Position numbers and translations under genes: made by a program. From NCBI GenBank assembly GCA_949915775.1, contig CATLEG010000011.1:1-36557 (forward strand): a DNA stretch of 36,557 nt, read 5' to 3'. The DNA is from an uncultured Candidatus Melainabacteria bacterium (lineage in GTDB: Bacteria; Cyanobacteriota; Vampirovibrionia; Gastranaerophilales; Gastranaerophilaceae). Below the pieces are notes generated by a model that saw only the letters and a list, made by a program, of their open reading frames with translations, had not been told where the DNA came from and ran no database searches. Below, one piece after another: positions 22,962 to 29,449 of this stretch. Every line of letters begins with the position of its first letter. The first letter of the stretch is position 1.

Positions 22962-23644
22962 TAAAATGATCCTCCGTCAATATCTCCTGTGTAAACTGAA
23001 ACAAATTCGATAGCAGTTCCGGCTGAATTTACCGCAAGAACTTTTCCGCCCTGTTCTGATAAAGTGTTCGGGGTATCTGTCAAATCTGTAATTTTTTGAA
23101 CAAAATAAGGTTTGTTTAAAATGTTTTCCCAAGTAATTACGGCATCAAGATCATTTAATTCCGAAACTTTTACCCAAGCCGTACCGTTATAAACATATTC
23201 AGCACCGCCTGTTTCAACTGTATTATCAGCCGTAGCATCTATAACAAGAGCATGAAGTCCTGTGAAAGCATTTAAGGCATCTCTTGCAGAAATATTATTT
23301 ACGACTGCAGCCTCCTTAAATTCTGTCGGTATTTGAACAACAGGAATTTTGCCGTTTGAATCCAATGTAGCAAGTCCGTTTGCAACACCTTTTTTAAGGT
23401 TTATTCTGTTATCTACTGCGGAAGCAAAATCGTCAATATCTGTTGAGGGGTGGCTATGAACAGAGTTCGCTTTTCCGTTTAATAACTCTTGAATTTGATT
23501 AGCATTTTTAAATTCTGTTAAATCGGCATTTTCACCGTTTCCGATAAAAAGTCTTTTATCGTCTGATGTGTATAAAAGTTCTGCTATTGAAGCATTTTGA
23601 GGTAAATTTTTGGCAAGTCCTCTTTTAATCTGAATTTTTCCCAT
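22961..23644 (-). CDS. Short tail fibre protein
   Basis: The 227-aa product starts at ATG 23644 with AAGGAG upstream. The N-terminal module (I-Q-I-K-R-G-L-A-K-N-L-P, then R-L-F-I-G-N-G) is shared with the larger fibre at 20901. A middle region (G-L-A-T-L-D-S-N-G-K-I-P-V-V-Q-I-P) is a classic phage fibre/collar motif. The C-terminus ends in D-I-D-G-G-S-F, close to the end I-D-A-G-E-F of the neighbouring fibre protein. It is likely part of the fibre network on the baseplate. Confidence 0.75.
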   Translation of the reverse strand: MGKIQIKRGLAKNLPQNASIAELLYTSDDKRLFIGNGENADLTEFKNANQIQELLNGKANSVHSHPSTDIDDFASAVDNRINLKKGVANGLATLDSNGKIPVVQIPTEFKEAAVVNNISARDALNAFTGLHALVIDATADNTVETGGAEYVYNGTAWVKVSELNDLDAVITWENILNKPYFVQKITDLTDTPNTLSEQGGKVLAVNSAGTAIEFVSVYTGDIDGGSF

Positions 23645-23676
23645 GGTGTAAATCTCCTTATTTTCTTGTGTGTAAA

Positions 23677-24462
23677 CTAAAATTCTCCCGCATCAATGTT
23701 TTCGGCATTATCAACTTTTAAATCTTGGTTTTTGTCATAATCTTTGGAATTTAAAAAGTATGACGGTTGTTCTTCCGTATCTTCCGTTTCTTCGGAAATA
23801 AATCCCGCACCGTCCACATATTCGCAAGTATCAATTATTCCGTTCATATTTTGGTCGTATATGATCGCATTCATCATTTGGTCTGATATAACATTTTCGG
23901 CAATATCAAAATTAGTAAATCCTCCGCCGTCAATGATTTCGCATGTATCTACCAAGCCGTTTTGGTTTGTATCGTACATTGATGTTCTCATTGAGGTGGA
24001 ATTTTTATAATCGTCAAAAAGCGATAAAACCCAATTCACAGTTGCATACTGCAAACTTTTATCAACTTTTAACTGTAAAACATGTGAAGAAATGGCTTTT
24101 ATAGTAACCTTTATCCATAATTCTTTTGTAGAACCCTCATTTTCTATTGGTTTATAAGTTTCGGGTTGTTTTGCAATCAGTATTAAATTGTTGCGGTTAT
24201 CAAAAATTCCGATTTCTCTTATATAAAATCCTCCGATATCTGTCGGAATTAAACCTTTTGCGGTAAGTTCCGTAACTTCCGCTATATTTGTTCTGTATTT
24301 TTCATTTATTAATTCGGTTTGGTTTGATTGAGGTTCATAATATTCGCCGTTAGAATCACCCACCGCAATAAATGAAAGGTCGATTTTTTCGCCCTTTGAA
24401 AGTGCTTCATTAATAAGTTCCGCACCTCTATCGGTAATTATTGAATAGAAATTTTCACTCAT
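23677..24462 (-). CDS. gpH-like tail fibre N-terminal protein with calcium-loop repeats
   Basis: The product is 261 aa. Residues 1-145 match the P2 gpH/DUF3751 tail-collar region (F-Y-S-I-I-T-D-R-G, then G-G-F-Y-I-R-E-I-G-I-F-D). After it come three EF-hand/dockerin-like loops of the form D-x-N-x-N/D-x-x-x-D: residues 164-175, 203-214 and 243-254, about 40 apart. The first two are followed by I/V-D-G-G/A-G-F and the last by I-D-A-G-E-F at the C-terminus. Such loops bind calcium in dockerins. Here they may stiffen or trimerise the fibre. The gene follows gpI with a 4-bp ATGA overlap. Confidence 0.8.
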   Translation of the reverse strand: MSENFYSIITDRGAELINEALSKGEKIDLSFIAVGDSNGEYYEPQSNQTELINEKYRTNIAEVTELTAKGLIPTDIGGFYIREIGIFDNRNNLILIAKQPETYKPIENEGSTKELWIKVTIKAISSHVLQLKVDKSLQYATVNWVLSLFDDYKNSTSMRTSMYDTNQNGLVDTCEIIDGGGFTNFDIAENVISDQMMNAIIYDQNMNGIIDTCEYVDGAGFISEETEDTEEQPSYFLNSKDYDKNQDLKVDNAENIDAGEF

Positions 24463-24992
24463 ATTAAAATTTCCTCGCTTGTAATAACCGCACTAGCGAA
24501 CTTTGCATTAACAATTTGAAGTAAATGTATAATCAGAGTTTCAAGTTTTGACCGCACATTCTTGTTGGCAAAAATGGTATCTAAAACTAATTTTTCAAAA
24601 TCAGAGTCAAAAGCCCTGTTTTCCATATCAATAGATATTTTGAAATAATAAGGATTTCCACTATATTCAAACCATTCAATAACATCACTTTCTATTCCAA
24701 GAATGTTTAATGCTCGTTTTAGTGCAAATTTTGTTCCTCTATATTTATGCAGATTTAATGAATTTTTTAGTAATGTTCTTTTTTCTTCAACGGTTTTACA
24801 GTTTATCCAACCCTCTTGTCCTGTTATATGAAATTGTTCCGCTAAATGAGCAAGTGCGGTTTCTTCCACTTTGTCAAATAAATAGATTAATAAACATTCC
24901 GTATCTAAATCTTGAAATCTTGAAAATAATTCATCAAAAGTTTTTGAAGATAAATCGTTAATAGGGGATAAATTTACATTATTCATCGGCAT
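24459..24992 (-). CDS. Baseplate/tail formation protein gpI
   Basis: The product is 177 aa. It matches P2 gpI: L-F-D-K-V-E-E-T-A-L-A-H-L-A-E-Q-F-H near residue 40, then R-G-T-K-F-A-L-K-R-A-L-N-I-L-G-I around 85 and V-I-E-W-F-E-Y. In P2, gpI sits at the baseplate edge with gpJ and links to fibres. The gene lies directly after gpJ (14-bp overlap) and before the fibre gene, the usual P2 order J-I-H. Confidence 0.88.
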   Translation of the reverse strand: MPMNNVNLSPINDLSSKTFDELFSRFQDLDTECLLIYLFDKVEETALAHLAEQFHITGQEGWINCKTVEEKRTLLKNSLNLHKYRGTKFALKRALNILGIESDVIEWFEYSGNPYYFKISIDMENRAFDSDFEKLVLDTIFANKNVRSKLETLIIHLLQIVNAKFASAVITSEEILI

Positions 24993-26091
24993 ATCCCCCT
25001 AATTGAATATTGAAACTTGTTAAATTAGCCCATTGGTTTTTTGATAGTTGTTGATAAGCGGGGGAAATTAAATCAACTTTATAAACCCCATAAACAGAAC
25101 TTAAAAGTTCAATAATCTGTGACGGAACAATGTCTTTTCCAAGTTTTGATGATATTTCTGTTTTATAATTAGCAAGTTTTTCATTAACTAATCTTTGAAC
25201 CGAATCTATATCAGAATTCAAATAAAGAATTAAATTGGCATTAATTGTAAAATCAACTTTTTCGGGTTCATGAACAATAACTTTATCCGTAAGCGGTCTA
25301 ATTTTTTCATCACTCAAATATTCCGTAACAATATCAATTATTTCCTGTGTCGGATTTCCGTTTTTGGTAAGCGGGTAAATATCAACAATTCCCGCTTCGT
25401 CAGATAAAACCGCAACATCTGTTATATCTTGATGTGCCGATAATGTATGAAAACGGTATGCACCCTCACTTCCTGCATTTGAAAAACTTTCGGGGGCAAG
25501 TCTTATTCTTTCCCTTAAACTTTCAATATCTTCTTCATCTGATCCGCCGTAAGAAATTTTTGTATTATAAACACTTTCAATAAAATCAATAGCTGTCAAA
25601 AGATTATTTATAGTGCCTGTTTCATAACCGTTTGTGCTATTTCCTGTCGATAAGCATGTTCCTGAAACTTCAACAGATTTTTCTCCGGGAGATATAACAC
25701 AGTCTTTATCGGTTACAAAAATATATTCTCCGTCTTCCGTTTCTATTTCAGTATTTTTCGGAATAATGATATTTTTTTCTTGAACTTCATTGATTACAAA
25801 TTTAAAAATTGTTAGTGCGGGTTTTCCTGCTAATTTTTTAACTCCGACAAGTTCGCCAAGATGTTCAAGAACTTCCATAGGTGCATAACTTAACAGATTT
25901 GATTTTGCAACCTCTTGTATTTTTATTCTCAAAAGGTTTTCACGATAAACACCAACATCAATTAAAAGTCTTTCAACTTGTGCGGGTTGAAGTGTTTTGC
26001 CTGTTTTTTCTTCATACAAAGAAATCCACTCTTGCGTGATTTTTTCGGCGTCTCTTTCTATAAAATTTGGTTCGGGTAATTGTGTTTTCAT
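24979..26091 (-). CDS. Baseplate wedge protein gpJ
   Basis: The product is 370 aa and belongs to the P2 gpJ/Mu gp47 baseplate family. The N-terminus reads P-E-P-N-F-I-E-R-D, then L-L-R-I-K-I-Q-E-V-A-K, A-P-M-E-V-L-E-H-L-G-E-L-V-G-V and a beta-rich middle. A well-kept segment is S-F-S-N-A-G-S-E-G-A-Y-R-F-H. It builds the baseplate wedge of contractile tails. It overlaps gpW by 4 bp and gpI by 14 bp, so the block is translated together. Confidence 0.92.
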   Translation of the reverse strand: MKTQLPEPNFIERDAEKITQEWISLYEEKTGKTLQPAQVERLLIDVGVYRENLLRIKIQEVAKSNLLSYAPMEVLEHLGELVGVKKLAGKPALTIFKFVINEVQEKNIIIPKNTEIETEDGEYIFVTDKDCVISPGEKSVEVSGTCLSTGNSTNGYETGTINNLLTAIDFIESVYNTKISYGGSDEEDIESLRERIRLAPESFSNAGSEGAYRFHTLSAHQDITDVAVLSDEAGIVDIYPLTKNGNPTQEIIDIVTEYLSDEKIRPLTDKVIVHEPEKVDFTINANLILYLNSDIDSVQRLVNEKLANYKTEISSKLGKDIVPSQIIELLSSVYGVYKVDLISPAYQQLSKNQWANLTSFNIQLGGYADE

Positions 26092-26444
26092 AGATTTATA
26101 TTTGCAGTTCCTGTTGTAGAATTTTCTTTAAGTTTCCATTGGATTTTTATGTTTATATGTTCATTTTCGATATTTACGATTACCGAATTTACTTTTATTC
26201 GGGTTTCCCATAATGCTATGGCATCTATGGTTTCTCTTATAATGTTTGGTTTTGCTTCGTTTACAGGGTAATCAACATATTTATAAACATCAGATCCGAA
26301 TGTAGGGCGGTGCGGGTCTGTACCTTTTCTTGTTGTGATAATTATTGCAATACATTGGTTTATATCATCAACACCCTGTGCAATTCCTCCGATTTCATTT
26401 AACTTTAATTGCCAATCTACATAAGTGATTTCATTTAAGTTCAT
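26088..26444 (-). CDS. Baseplate protein gpW (gp25-like)
   Basis: The product is 118 aa with a gp25/gpW fold: I-N-Q-C-I-A-I-I-I-T-T-R-K-G (about 27-40), R-P-T-F-G-S-D-V-Y-K-Y-V-D (about 45-57) and W-E-T-R-I-K-V-N. The residue pattern T-R-x-G-x-x-x-x-x-P-x-x-G is standard for this family. It forms the inner baseplate wedge with gpJ and gpI. It abuts gpV at the start codon. Confidence 0.9.
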   Translation of the reverse strand: MNLNEITYVDWQLKLNEIGGIAQGVDDINQCIAIIITTRKGTDPHRPTFGSDVYKYVDYPVNEAKPNIIRETIDAIALWETRIKVNSVIVNIENEHINIKIQWKLKENSTTGTANINL

Positions 26445-26941
26445 TACATTGTACTCGTGGTTTTTTGGTTTTTATCGGGGTGGGTATGCAAATTATATGT
26501 ATCTCTCATACTGTGCATTGAAGATTTTTTGTCGGTTATATCGGCATTTGATTTTATGCCGTTTGTATTTGTCAAAATTCCCTCGTGTGTTATATCTCCG
26601 ACAAGTTTTATATTTTGAAAAACGACTGTTAAGGTGTCGGTTTCTTTGTCTGCGTTAATTTGCGATCCATTTTCAAGATTTACGGATAATTGTTTTTCAT
26701 TTGTTACGGCGGGTTTATCTTCATTTGAATAAATTGCACCTAAAATAACACCGTCTTCTGAATTTTGATCCATAAGACAAACAACTTGCTCGTTAATATC
26801 CGGCATGGAATAAAATTTGTCTTTTAGTGTTTTTGTCTGTAAAACAGGCAACCAGTAAGAAGTAGAATCATCATCACCAAAATTTACTCTTGCTTGGCAT
26901 AAAAGCGGGTTTATTTGTGAAACAATACCAAATCTTAACAT
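26444..26941 (-). CDS. Baseplate spike protein gpV
   Basis: The product is 165 aa. An N-terminal OB-like region (V-S-Q-I-N-P-L-L-C-Q-A-R-V-N-F, then V-V-C-L-M-D) is followed by a beta-helical stalk (about 85-140) and an H-T-H-P motif near the C-terminus (about 151-154). In P2 and Mu spikes the H-x-H of three chains binds iron at the tip that pierces the outer membrane. It overlaps gpD by 7 bp. Confidence 0.9.
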   Translation of the reverse strand: MLRFGIVSQINPLLCQARVNFGDDDSTSYWLPVLQTKTLKDKFYSMPDINEQVVCLMDQNSEDGVILGAIYSNEDKPAVTNEKQLSVNLENGSQINADKETDTLTVVFQNIKLVGDITHEGILTNTNGIKSNADITDKKSSMHSMRDTYNLHTHPDKNQKTTSTM

Positions 26942-27903
26942 GTTTCAACCTCGCAAATCGTTTTATATCCGCTTGTTCTGTCTATGATATGGCGGACTTT
27001 TTTAAGATGATATTTCCCCGAAAAATGACCGATTCCTTTTAGTTCAATATTTAAACCCGCAACAATATATGGATTTCCGACCATTTCTATTGAACCCTCA
27101 ATTTTTGTATCAGCAGTATTAAGAGCCGCATTTGCTTTTAATATGGCTTGTTTCCTATCTGAACAACGAACATTTATTTTTAAAGTATCGCCCTTTGCAA
27201 CATCTTCATTTCGTGCAGTTGCTTTTACGGTTTTCTTTTTCTTTGGATCATAATAAGAAACTTGCACCGATTTATATTTTTGGCTTGTTTTTTCACGCAA
27301 GTTTATTTGTGTTAAATCGGATTTATAAAAGATTTGGGTTGATTTTGCACCTTTTAACTTTTGCACATCATAGAAAACAAGATTATTTTCAGCAATTTTA
27401 AATATATATCCGTATTGTTCTGCAAGTTTTGTTAAAAATGACAAATCTCTTTCTTTATTTTGGGTAATTCTATCAACCCTGACATCTTCAATTTCACCGA
27501 CTAATGTGTAACCGTGTTTGTCGGCTACTTCTTTTGCTATTTGTTTTAAGGTTTTATTTTCATATCCAACGGAATTTTTTTGTCTTAAAGGTTTTTTAAT
27601 TCCTGTTGCTAAACCTTTAATTGAAATTGTATCGGGCGGGGTTTCATATTCAAGTTCATCAATTTCAAAAGTTCCGCAATTTAAGAGTTTATCTGTATCA
27701 TAACCTATATAACATCTTAAACTATCACCCTTTGACGGAATCCACGCCCCCTGCCAAAGTTTTTCAGAGTCCTCAAAATTTATCTGCAATTCGTCAGACT
27801 CTCCATGTTCAACATCTGTGTATTCAATAGAGGTTACATATTGAGAAACATCATTTGTAATATTCTTTTGTTCGTAAAATAGTTCAAATATTGGTTTTAG
27901 CAT
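26935..27903 (-). CDS. Baseplate hub protein gpD (late control D family)
   Basis: The product is 322 aa and matches the P2 gpD/VgrG-like hub: S-I-E-Y-T-D-V-E-H-G-E-S-D-E-L-Q-I near residue 26, then K-S-V-G-Y-E-N-K-T-L-K-Q-I-A, L-S-F-L-T-K-L-A-E-Q-Y-G-Y, and a C-terminal G-K-Y-H-L-K-K-V-R-H-I. It connects tube and spike. In P2 this gene follows U and X directly. Here an abi gene and its RNA are inserted between gpX and gpD. Confidence 0.9.
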   Translation of the reverse strand: MLKPIFELFYEQKNITNDVSQYVTSIEYTDVEHGESDELQINFEDSEKLWQGAWIPSKGDSLRCYIGYDTDKLLNCGTFEIDELEYETPPDTISIKGLATGIKKPLRQKNSVGYENKTLKQIAKEVADKHGYTLVGEIEDVRVDRITQNKERDLSFLTKLAEQYGYIFKIAENNLVFYDVQKLKGAKSTQIFYKSDLTQINLREKTSQKYKSVQVSYYDPKKKKTVKATARNEDVAKGDTLKINVRCSDRKQAILKANAALNTADTKIEGSIEMVGNPYIVAGLNIELKGIGHFSGKYHLKKVRHIIDRTSGYKTICEVETC

Positions 27904-27978
27904 TTATTTAATCTTTCAATTTTTGATTAAATAATTACCGCAAAACCTATCTATAACTTAATAAATGTTAGCAAACAC

Positions 27979-28007
27979 TTGACAAAAACTGCGTTATAGT
28001 GAATAAT
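27979..28007 (+). promoter_or_regulatory. Sigma70-type promoter of the prophage small RNA
   Basis: TTGACA (27979-27984, a perfect -35), a 17-nt spacer and AATAAT (28002-28007) point at the hairpin RNA, against the late operon. The region matches the island copy: AACACTTGA at the -35 and AATAATGTTA at the -10. Confidence 0.75.
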
Positions 28008-28013
28008 GTTAGT

Positions 28014-28064
28014 GTACAACCTAGGAAGTTCTCCCTGCATTAGCATAGAAGCCTAGGTTTTTTT
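28014..28064 (+). ncRNA. Convergent ~51-nt RNA linked to the prophage abi gene (candidate RNA antitoxin)
   Basis: From a predicted start near 28014 the RNA has outer stem AACCTAGG (28018-28025) / CCTAGGTT (28052-28059). An inner stem is TTCT/AGAA with TGC-ATTA-GCA on top, and seven T's end at 28064. The T run is on this strand only. The abi stop codon (TAG on the minus strand, 28055-28053) lies in the 3' arm, as in the island copy at 7380-7426. The inner motif TCC-(C)TGC-TT-GCA-AG is shared. Confidence 0.72.
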
Positions 28065-28748
28065 GTTGCCTATATTAAGATCTTTTATTAACTTATTGTA
28101 TATATCTAAAAATGTCGAGGTCTTTTTTAGAATTTCTAAATCATCATTAGGTAGATATGAAAGCATTTCTAAAATATCATTATACAGACTTAGTGTTCTT
28201 GACGGGTATTTAAAGATCTTTTCGTAATGGAAAACCCTATTTCTAAATCTTCTTATGGTGTATAATTTCTTTGCGATATATTTTATAGAATGTTTATGCG
28301 GATAATTTACAAACACACCATAAAAGCATTTAGGTTTATTCCAAATCTTTGAATTATATTTTTTTACACATAGATTTGTCCAAAAACCAAAGTTAAGATT
28401 AGCAACAACTTTTCCTATTGTAAAATCTTTTTTTTCGGCAATACATTCATCTTTTGTTGTATTATATGCCTTTACTAATGCCGTATATTCGCTTGGGTCT
28501 AACCATACATTATTATTTATTTCATCTTCTATCCAAGTATTTGAAATATATTGTTTTAAAATACTGTCAATAGAATTTCGTAAAATGACTTCTAATGTGC
28601 ATAATTCGGGATAGATAGCCTGCGAAATTTGAATGTTATTACTGTAATTTTTAATAACATCTTGCATTGTATCTGTTTCACAATAGGCATAAGCAGAAAG
28701 TCTTTCAGCACTATATGTAGAATTGTATTTATTCATGCTATCAGTCAT
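28053..28748 (-). CDS. AbiF/Abi_2-family HEPN protein (prophage moron)
   Basis: The product is 231 aa. It shares its layout with the island protein at 6731: Y-P-E-L-C-T-L-E-V-I-L-R-N (about 46-58), L-N-F-G-F-W-T-N-L-C (about 118-127), F-Y-G-V-F-V-N-Y, and R-N-R-V-F-H (HEPN Arg169-x4-His174). Only perhaps a quarter to a third of residues agree by eye. The family acts as abortive-infection RNases, and AbiF is reported to have an RNA antitoxin. The gene is cargo between the tail genes gpX and gpD, on the late strand but with its own promoter. It may exclude other phages while the prophage is resident (inference). Confidence 0.82.
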   Translation of the reverse strand: MTDSMNKYNSTYSAERLSAYAYCETDTMQDVIKNYSNNIQISQAIYPELCTLEVILRNSIDSILKQYISNTWIEDEINNNVWLDPSEYTALVKAYNTTKDECIAEKKDFTIGKVVANLNFGFWTNLCVKKYNSKIWNKPKCFYGVFVNYPHKHSIKYIAKKLYTIRRFRNRVFHYEKIFKYPSRTLSLYNDILEMLSYLPNDDLEILKKTSTFLDIYNKLIKDLNIGNKKT

Positions 28749-28754
28749 AACACA

Positions 28755-28760
28755 ATTTTA
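28755..28760 (-). promoter_or_regulatory. -10 box 6 nt before the prophage abi start (leaderless)
   Basis: On the minus strand TAAAAT (28760-28755) lies 6 nt before ATG 28748, with TTACCA (28782-28777) as a possible -35. No Shine-Dalgarno sequence is present. The distance equals that of the island copy, which argues for a shared leaderless design. Confidence 0.45.
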
Positions 28761-28814
28761 CTACAAATAAGTCTTTTGGTAATTATTTAATTTTCAAGGT
28801 ACAAATTTTATTTT

Positions 28815-29030
28815 TTATTTTTTCCAAGGGGGTAATTCAAATTTGATAGTTTTACTTTCTTCTAATATCGGGATTTTAAGTTTTATTCCCGCCTGTAATG
28901 TCGGGGTAATTGGTACATTTGGATTTGCTTTTATAATTTCTTCGTAATTTGTAGGTGTTTTGTAATACTTGTATGAAATAAGATCCCAACGGTCATTGTC
29001 CTTTGTAATGTAGGTATAATATTCCGTCAT
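28815..29030 (-). CDS. Tail protein gpX (LysM-like)
   Basis: The product is 71 aa. It fits P2 gpX: an early Y-Y-T-Y-I-T-K-D-N-D-R-W-D-L-I-S-Y-K-Y-Y, then I-I-K-A-N-P-N-V and a final L-Q-A-G-I-K-L-K-I-P, the LysM-like pattern with W-D near the start. It probably sits in the tail hub or tube tip. It overlaps gpU by 4 bp (ATGA). Confidence 0.88.
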   Translation of the reverse strand: MTEYYTYITKDNDRWDLISYKYYKTPTNYEEIIKANPNVPITPTLQAGIKLKIPILEESKTIKFELPPWKK

Positions 29031-29449
29031 TTTTTCTTGAATCCTTTTTGTTCTTCTTCATCATCTTCGGGAATTTTGCCTATATATTCTTTTAATTTCA
29101 GCTCCACTTGTATTGAAATTAAATCACCCTCGGGGCTTGTTTGCTCAACGGTTTTTCCTATTTCTTCAATTACAAATACTCCGACATAATCACCGTTTCC
29201 TTTTATAAATTTAAGCGGGGTTGCTTTTTCTGCTAATTCTGTAAGGTTTAAAATTTCTTCTTCCGGAACACAAAATGTTCTGTGAAAATTTAGTTTTATA
29301 TTTTGCTCTTTTAGGTTTTCGCCTAAATATTGTAATATTGGTTTATTTTCAATTCTTTCATGTTGTGCATAATTATATGAAATCGTTTCAGATAAACCGT
29401 TAAAATAAGTTATTAGTTCAAATTTAATATTTCCTAATTGTGCAAACAT
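29027..29449 (-). CDS. Tail protein gpU
   Basis: The product is 140 aa and agrees with P2 gpU: M-F-A-Q-L-G-N-I-K-F-E near the start, P-I-L-Q-Y-L-G-E-N-L, and G-V-F-V-I-E-E-I-G-K-T later. It acts as a tail completion/baseplate-proximal protein in P2. The charged C-terminal tail (D-D-E-E-E-Q-K) is extra. It follows the tape measure directly and precedes gpX, as in P2. Confidence 0.85.
   Translation of the reverse strand: MFAQLGNIKFELITYFNGLSETISYNYAQHERIENKPILQYLGENLKEQNIKLNFHRTFCVPEEEILNLTELAEKATPLKFIKGNGDYVGVFVIEEIGKTVEQTSPEGDLISIQVELKLKEYIGKIPEDDEEEQKGFKKK

Noticed and set aside
20901-23644. Diversity-generating retroelement, suggested by the Mtd-like N-terminal module in two fibre proteins
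   Set aside because: No reverse transcriptase gene and no template/variable repeat pair were seen; the N-terminal module is common in fibres without such a system.
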